Shown here: positions 20,136 through 25,000 of the stretch, piece by piece
Layout: the number at the start of each line of letters is the position of its first letter
How positions within the stretch are numbered: position 1 is the first letter of the stretch
NCBI RefSeq assembly: GCF_964340395.1
Contig: NC_135549.1
Coordinates: forward strand, 21,797,342-21,822,341
Source of the DNA: Glandiceps talaboti
Taxonomy: Eukaryota > Hemichordata > Enteropneusta > Spengelidae
DNA length: 25,000 nt
Direction: 5' to 3'
Position numbers and translations under genes: made by a program
The notes under the pieces: generated by a model
What the model saw: only the letters and a program-made list of their open reading frames with translations
Databases searched by the model: none
What the model was told of the DNA's origin: nothing

Positions 20136-21638
20136 ATGAACATGAAGAAAATCGCAAGCGCAATCGTAATATTGGTTTCAGTATCTCTAATCTACTGGAT
20201 GTCCACATCATTGATTTTCAAGTCAACGCCCAAATCCTTCCATGATGAAAGTAATGTTAATCCTGCAGAGCAACGACACATATTTGTAGATGAAGTCAAG
20301 GAGGTTTCCACAAAGAAACAGGATAAGGAATACGATAATACTGAATTGCTACGGGACTTGATGGATCTACAACAGAGAGTCGATTACCTTGATAATCAGA
20401 TTCAGATACAGTTACACGAATGGGGAATCGGTGAAGAAATGCTAAAACGAGCTGTTCCTGATATAAACTTCCCAGTGTCAACACTGGAGAGTGTTATCCT
20501 GGACGTCATCCTCACCAAGCGTGTGCTCGTGATCGGAGTAAGCGGTGGATCAATTTCTTCGGCTACAAGAGTTGGAAACAAACATCTATATGCAGAACAA
20601 CTTCGCGGAATGCTGAACTATATTTTTGATACGCCAGTTGGTCTTCAGAACGGTGCGGTTGGTGCGACAGGAAGTCGGTACCACGCATATTGTGCAGAAA
20701 ATCATTTGAATTTGACCGACATTGACGTCATTCTTGGCGAGTTTGCTGTCAATGACAAAGGTGGCTGTTCATCACAGGAAGCATACATCAGAAAAATATT
20801 AAACATGCCAAAGGGGCCTCAGCTAATTTTCGTCAATTTTATGTGTGGGATTAACAAGGGAGAGTGTGTTAGCAGTGAAGATATTTGCAGTAAGCCACTA
20901 AGTGAATACTATAATTTTCCATCTGTAAATATGAAGAGTGCCTACTGTCGTCAACTTCAAGAAGGTGATAGCAAAGATCTACAAGATTTAGTCAGTTCTG
21001 ATGGTCATCACCCAAGTATCAAATACCACACAATAGTCGCACATCTCCTGGCCAATATCTTCAATGGTATCATCAGGAGGGTGGTTAACAATACGCTTGA
21101 AAGATCCCCGGGTAAAATATCTGATACCAGAAATATGCAAACGAAAATGCACAAAATTACAAACCTACCGCGACCACTATTCGATGAAAAGGGTTTAACA
21201 AGCATACAGTGTTGGTCGACAGTTTTGTCGGGATCGGGCAACAAATACCCCTTGCTTCCTGTAAATAATGATAGGTGGGAAAGAGCATTACCAATTGAAA
21301 TGGGGGGCAGTCGTGTAGACACAAAATGGTATTGGAAACCCTCCAAGATCAACAGCACGATTACCTTTGAATTTGACATAAAACCTTATAAACAGAAGCT
21401 GGCAAATGTATTGATCGGTACGTTCGCTTGTGCAAACTGTACTACTGTGAATGTTTGGATGGACGACGACGAAAATAATCAAGTTACGCTGTCTACAGGT
21501 TTCAAACTTGGAATTCTGCGCTTGTTTGATGTCAAACATGGTGTTTCGCCAGGTATCCATTCCATAACTGTAAAGAATGGCGGATTGAACATACACTTAG
21601 CAGCTGTAATAAGTGGTTATGAAATAGGAGAAGACTAA
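20136..21638 (+). CDS. Type II membrane SGNH/GDSL-like hydrolase, intronless
   Basis: A 500-residue single-exon CDS. Residues 6-28 form an uncleaved signal anchor (IASAIVILVSVSLIYWM), then a stem with a predicted coiled coil (about 66-98, LLRDLMDLQQRVDYLDNQIQ). The SGNH core spans about 128-315: LVIGVSGGSIS gives the nucleophile Ser139, NGAVGATGS the oxyanion Gly (about 176), EFAVND the Asn206, and SDGHHPS the Asp289/His292 pair, so all four block residues are present. The C-terminal part (about 355-497) is a beta-rich, Cys-containing domain. The topology predicts a Golgi or secretory-pathway luminal enzyme. The family cleaves esters, often acetyl groups on glycans, but the substrate here is not known. 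The first ATG (20136) is chosen because it precedes the anchor directly; a second Met is two codons on. Related uncharacterised proteins occur in marine invertebrates and algae. The lack of introns suggests a retrogene origin or an intron-poor lineage. Confidence 0.88.
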   Translation: MNMKKIASAIVILVSVSLIYWMSTSLIFKSTPKSFHDESNVNPAEQRHIFVDEVKEVSTKKQDKEYDNTELLRDLMDLQQRVDYLDNQIQIQLHEWGIGEEMLKRAVPDINFPVSTLESVILDVILTKRVLVIGVSGGSISSATRVGNKHLYAEQLRGMLNYIFDTPVGLQNGAVGATGSRYHAYCAENHLNLTDIDVILGEFAVNDKGGCSSQEAYIRKILNMPKGPQLIFVNFMCGINKGECVSSEDICSKPLSEYYNFPSVNMKSAYCRQLQEGDSKDLQDLVSSDGHHPSIKYHTIVAHLLANIFNGIIRRVVNNTLERSPGKISDTRNMQTKMHKITNLPRPLFDEKGLTSIQCWSTVLSGSGNKYPLLPVNNDRWERALPIEMGGSRVDTKWYWKPSKINSTITFEFDIKPYKQKLANVLIGTFACANCTTVNVWMDDDENNQVTLSTGFKLGILRLFDVKHGVSPGIHSITVKNGGLNIHLAAVISGYEIGED

Positions 21639-22008
21639 CTAAAACAGCACAGAAAATAGTCTGTTGGTAAAATTGTTGGGAGATGAAAATGACCATTTAA
21701 AAAGCAGACGTCTTATATGAAGAATTTATCAGATAATGTTTTGTCATTTCCAAGCACTATCAAATGACACAGACGTTCTTTGTGAGTCATGTGCATGTGT
21801 GTTTTTCGGGTGAAAAGTGAACTCTTAGAGATTCTCCAGGCATTTATAATATGCCTAGTATACAATATGGGCATTCCGTATATGTACAGCAATGGGGTAT
21901 TAATTAACGCATAAATCTCGCATTAGGAGTCATCTACAGAATACTGTTAAATGTTTCATTACACGCAAAATCAATGCACATTTCATTATATACGTACCAG
22001 TATATGAC

Positions 22009-22014
22009 AATAAA
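22009..22014 (+). promoter_or_regulatory. Polyadenylation signal of the SGNH gene (proximal)
   Basis: AATAAA lies 371 bp past the stop codon. It is the first canonical hexamer downstream and so the likely signal. Confidence 0.5.
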
Positions 22015-22126
22015 ACACACATATTATATCAATTATATACATATTAGACGGGTACAAGCCGGGTCTATACATTTTGTGATTATACTAAACTATTGATGTG
22101 AATTAAAATATACTTTTTCTATTCTA

Positions 22127-22132
22127 AATAAA
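22127..22132 (+). promoter_or_regulatory. Polyadenylation signal of the SGNH gene (alternative, distal)
   Basis: A second AATAAA, 118 bp further on, in AT-rich sequence. It could give a longer 3' UTR. Confidence 0.3.
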
Positions 22133-22868
22133 CATAAACATATTTAACCAGCACTTGCTATAGGCAGCACTTCAACATGATATTTAGGAATAATACATTA
22201 ACGATCCAAGGACATCAATTATCATAATATGTATAATAAAGTGTCGAGGAAATCGCTATACTGGTATGTTATCAGTGTACTAACACAAGAATATACGATA
22301 ACAATATTCCATCGAGGCATGCAATGACATTAACACAGCTACACTAGTATTGTTTGCTTTATTTTATTTCGTTTATTTGCCATAGAAAGAATGAATTTGT
22401 CACAGTATGCCATACATATACATAAATTGACAAAATAGTGAATCGAAATTGCACAACACATCTGTATAGAATACAATTGAGAGTTCTATGGCCAGAAATC
22501 AGGGAAAAGCTAAAGTGTAGCTCAAGTTGTAAAAATCTGTTTCCCGAATTTGGTATTTTACAATTTATGGTTTTAAGTAAAATATTTTCAGTCGAGCCAC
22601 ATAGCTTATAAAGTCGGCTTGTGCCATTTGAGAGATGCCAAAAAGGGTATTTATGCTGTTATTTGGATTTGTCACGTCCGTGTTTATTACTGAATAATAA
22701 ATTACAACAAGCTAAAAACGTTGTATAAAACGAGTGTTTTAGTATACGCACAATAACAAACGTTTTTACACATTTTTTATGTTTTGCAATTCATTTAGTT
22801 ACAGACAAGCTTAAGGACTCGATTGATGCTGCATCATGTTTTATTTTTCCTAGCGTCATTTAGTGTAT

Positions 22869-22947
22869 ATGAAAATGTTCTTTTGTTACTTTATGATCAT
22901 GTTTTTAACGTCAAATCATCTGGGCTCAGCACATAAACTCGCGCCAG
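22869..22947 (+). CDS. Possible first exon encoding a signal peptide
   Basis: An ATG opens MKMFFCYFMIMFLTSNHLGS followed by AHKLAP and a donor CCAG|GTAATA in phase 1. This is a convincing secretory signal peptide with cleavage near GSA. The phase-1 donor after a signal peptide is typical of secreted proteins with shuffled domains. No following exon is secure: an acceptor at about 23120 would add a short Cys-containing tail (EICRSLSELRIVHQCQGICP and F, then stop), but that is weak. It may be a chance open frame. Confidence 0.3.
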
Positions 22948-23270
22948 GTAATATTGGAAATTTAAAATTTATAATTACATTTTGATCAACCAATAAGAAT
23001 GGATTAGTATGTAGTATGACCAGGATGAATATTATTAACTGTATTGTTATGATGAAAGAAATTCAAAACAAAGAGACTATCAATCTGTCTGTACATCTCA
23101 TCGCTAACCCTATAGCAGAGATTTGTCGAAGTCTTTCTGAACTAAGGATAGTACATCAATGCCAAGGCATATGCCCTTTTTAGCTTGTAAAATACTACTT
23201 TCTTGCCACGCTATCAGCCAGCACACAGTTTTAGAAACCTGATGGGGCTGAGCAACACGACGCATCTTAC

Positions 23271-23394
23271 AGTCTAACACCATTGGAACCACAGAAATAT
23301 GTTTTAAGTTTGAAATTACCACCCACAGCTCTGCTATACATATCAGGAGATCTCATATGTGTACGTAAGATATAATCAAGGTCCCATGTGTCTT
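23271..23394 (-). CDS. Possible exon, unrecognised protein (b)
   Basis: A 124-nt minus-strand segment follows CCACCCTCCTAGCTAG and ends at donor GTAAGA in phase 2. It reads DTWDLDYILRTHMRSPDMYS then RAVGGNFKLKTYFCGSNGVR. It continues exon (a) in frame and looks like part of a beta-rich domain with a single Cys. A possible last exon at 23063-23141 would add SERLRQISAIGLAMRCTDRL and a few residues before a stop, but this is uncertain. The longer open frame over 23110-23322 on the same strand is in another phase and is preferred less, because it has no splice partner. Confidence 0.4.
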
Positions 23395-23565
23395 CTAGCT
23401 AGGAGGGTGGCTAATCACAAATGCCTTTTAAGATCAATCGAGATTTAAGCACAGCTCTAATAGTGGTGATTTAAAATTCAGAACAGAAGGCATAATCCTA
23501 ATTAATCACATTCATCAGGTAGGTAAAACATACGTTCTTGTTCCACAAATGTTCTTATTACTTAC

Positions 23566-23661
23566 GATTAAAGTTTCGCATGTACAGGTCAACAGGCTTT
23601 GTCAAACTGGCTTTTCCGCTAGGTAACCAAATGGACCCTACAAGACGAGCAGATTTCATTT
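23566..23661 (-). CDS. Possible exon, unrecognised protein (a)
   Basis: A 96-nt segment on the minus strand lies between acceptor GTGTCTCAG and a strong donor GTAAGTAA. It reads MKSARLVGSIWLPSGKASLT then KPVDLYMRNFN, phase 1-1. The ATG could also be the start codon, but there is no signal peptide. It joins in phase to 23271-23394 through C+AA (Gln). I do not recognise the family. The residue composition (W, P, G, aromatic positions, no low complexity) looks like real protein. Confidence 0.4.
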
Positions 23662-23735
23662 CTGAGACACGTTCATCGTGAGACAAGATGATGGCACAGT
23701 CAAATTACTATAGGCGCACACTTGGTGACCCATCG

Positions 23736-24097
23736 AAAATTAATATTATTTTGATTGTTGACAATATGCGTGTCATTGTTATTACCTATTGATATATACA
23801 AAGTGCTCAAAACATGTTTAACTTTTACTACAGCATCCTTGTAACCATCAAATTAGCAGCCCAAAAGTTGTCTTAAATTTAAGGGTTCTACATGCATACA
23901 TCGTATTAAATAGTATGTAAACCCCGTGCAATATGGCTGGTATAGTGACAGCTCAAAATTAATACTATTTTGATTGTTAGCAATATGCTTGTCATTCTTA
24001 TTACCTTTTCATATGAGGTGCTCAAAACAGGTTTTAATTTTACTATAGCATTCTTGTAACCATGGTAATAAACAGCCCCATGTTGCCTTAAAATATT
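23736..24097. repeat. Tandem duplication, ~145-bp copies, offset 219 bp
   Basis: 23736-23880 and 23955-24097 align along their length, with the shared landmarks ATTTTGATTGTT, CAATATGC, GTCATT, TATTACC, GTGCTCAAAACA, ATTCTTGTAACCAT-like and CAGCCC in order. Many substitutions and small indels indicate an old event. Confidence 0.75.
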
Positions 24098-24099
24098 GC

Positions 24100-24129
24100 T
24101 TAGGGTTAGGGTTAGGGTTAGGGTTAGGG
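24100..24129 (+). repeat. Interstitial telomeric repeat (TTAGGG)5
   Basis: Five perfect TTAGGG units begin two bases after the second copy of the 145-bp duplication. The unit is the ancestral animal telomere repeat (most arthropods instead use TTAGG). The tract is too short, and too embedded in other sequence, to be a chromosome end. Confidence 0.95.
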
Positions 24130-24274
24130 ACCATAATTATATCAGACCATATGATCAAATTCCGACTGACAACAATTTTGATGACATCATTTTACTTGCT
24201 GCTCTTATTTTAGAATCGCTTGTTAGGGAAAATGTTGAATTAAAAAAGCAGAATCCACCAGGAGAGAGATTGAT
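24128..24274 (+). CDS. Possible penultimate exon of a C-terminally anchored membrane protein
   Basis: The open frame reads DHNYIRPYDQIPTDNNFDDI then ILLAALILESLVRENVELKK and QNPPGERL, ending at a consensus donor TTGAT|GTGAGT in phase 2. The start is not sure: no in-frame ATG exists, and the nearest acceptor AG is the last TTAG of the telomeric tract (phase 2), an odd acceptor without a pyrimidine run. The middle segment is amphipathic/helical with heptad-like Leu and Glu. The family is not recognised. The phase match with 24569-24722 is the main support. Confidence 0.45.
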
Positions 24275-24424
24275 GTGAGTAGTTCTGTCCCCGGAGTTCA
24301 GTCTTGTGGCGACTCTAGCATAGACTTTTGCACTAATACTGTGATCACTCTTCTATACGTTGGTTCATGATTTCGACAATTTAAGTGGTGGTGGCTGTTT
24401 TTTATTCGGTGAGCATTATAGCTT

Positions 24425-24497
24425 GTATGTATGTATGTATGTATGTATGTATGTATGCATGTATGCATGCATGCATGTATGTATGTATGTATGTATG

Positions 24498-24526
<29 letters not shown>
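24425..24526. repeat. (ATGT)n microsatellite with GCAT variants
   Basis: About 25 units, with a short stretch of ATGC variants near 24457-24475. It lies in the intron between the two exons above, 20 bp before their polypyrimidine tract. Confidence 0.96.
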
Positions 24527-24528
<2 letters not shown>

Positions 24529-24568
24529 GCTTATATGTATTGTGTATCTCTCTCTCTCTGTATTACAG

Positions 24569-24722
24569 TAATTTCAATAATTTAACTCATCTAAAGAAAT
24601 TACTGAGCTTCAAAATGTTACAGATTCTTGGGTTCATTTATTTCTTCTTCATTTCACTATCTATCCCTTTTGGTGCATATATCTTCTCGCGTGTCTATAG
24701 AGAAAGAGGAAATCAACAATAG
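24569..24722 (+). CDS. Possible last exon with transmembrane helix
   Basis: It is preceded by a model acceptor (CTCTCTCTCTCTGTATTACAG). It begins with one base completing Ile from the previous exon and reads NFNNLTHLKKLLSFKMLQIL, then GFIYFFFISLSIPFGAYIF and SRVYRERGNQQ before TAG. A single hydrophobic helix of about 22-25 residues followed by a short Arg-rich tail suggests a membrane protein with a C-terminal anchor. The phase-2 junction with 24274 (AT+T) is exact. The 294-bp intron between them contains the ATGT array. The role is unknown; no canonical AATAAA was seen close by. Confidence 0.5.
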
Positions 24723-24756
24723 TTTGACCATGACTACATCTATAACTTACTTTTAT

Positions 24757-24774
24757 AAAAAAAAAAAAAAAAAA
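24757..24774. repeat. Poly(A) tract
   Basis: Eighteen A residues, 34 bp after the stop codon at 24722. It could be a chance tract or the tail of a retroposed copy, but the intron upstream argues against simple retroposition. Confidence 0.9.
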
Positions 24775-25000
24775 TCGTGACAATGCATGCCTAAATACTT
24801 TGGCTTGAAGAAAATGAAATGAATAGCTGAAAATTGTATTGAAGTATCCATTGTTGCCTTAGGCCCTTTGATTGGAAACCAAGGCTCAATTATGCGACTT
24901 CTGTTGCGGCACTGAAGGCAACATTTTATTTTGACATTTTGTATATATTATTCATATGTTACATTATCATAGACTTTACTATGACGTAGGGCTGATATAT

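Larger units (their letters stand above)
21639..22868. other. 3' flank of the SGNH gene, no other gene seen
   Basis: AT-rich sequence containing the two AATAAA hexamers. No open frame with family features, RNA gene or repeat array was found. Confidence 0.5.

Noticed and set aside
23110-23322. 70-codon minus-strand frame ending VQKDFDKSLL
   Set aside because: It overlaps the candidate exon 23271-23394 in another phase and has no matching splice partner. Kept only as an alternative reading.
1-25000. CRISPR arrays, bacterial operons, rRNA or tRNA genes, viral genes
   Set aside because: None found. The repeats are simple tandem arrays without spacers, and no conserved RNA-gene structure was seen on reading both strands.

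Overview
The window looks like a piece of an animal nuclear genome, most likely a marine invertebrate (spiralian such as a mollusc or brachiopod, or possibly a lancelet). This rests on AT-rich sequence, small exons joined by GT..AG introns, extracellular module shuffling through phase-1 introns, abundant (ACAT)n/(ATGT)n microsatellites, an interstitial TTAGGG tract and a Penelope-like retroelement remnant. No prokaryotic or viral gene organisation is visible. Species cannot be fixed from sequence alone.

Left third (1-7.7 kb): a minus-strand multi-exon gene can be assembled from five exons whose splice phases agree. They encode the end of a probable signal peptide (7644-7689), a PAN/Apple domain (6141-6401), one F5/8-type (fucolectin-like) domain split over two exons (5596-5796 and 4307-4540) and the beginning of a further W..VF-type module (1666-1853). 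It is probably a secreted, carbohydrate- or protein-binding modular protein. Its first exon and true 3' end are not certain. One intron carries a degenerate hammerhead-like sequence.

Middle (7.7-19 kb): I can defend no host gene here. It holds a degenerate ~300-bp tandem repeat rich in AGGTCA-like half-sites (about 10.66-12.27 kb), an unusually complex composite microsatellite (13.77-14.31 kb), a frameshifted 3' fragment of a Penelope-like element (GIY-YIG endonuclease plus 3' tail with a hammerhead-like motif, 14.32-14.89 kb) lying between two ACAT arrays, a 75-bp near-palindrome (16621-16695) and a GAAT array that switches to GAAC.

Right part (19-25 kb): the clearest gene is an intronless 500-residue plus-strand CDS (20136-21638). 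It encodes a type II membrane protein with an SGNH/GDSL-hydrolase domain and a C-terminal beta-rich domain, preceded by a possible TATA/Inr core promoter and a duplicated 110-bp segment with splice donors, and followed by polyadenylation signals. Beyond it are weaker exon candidates: a signal-peptide exon (22869-22947, +), two in-phase exons of an unrecognised protein (23271-23661, -), and the last two exons of a short protein ending in a transmembrane helix (24128-24722, +) whose first exon abuts a (TTAGGG)5 tract.

The genes do not form an obvious pathway. The secreted lectin-like protein and the Golgi-type SGNH enzyme would both fit extracellular or glycan biology, but linking them is inference from proximity only.
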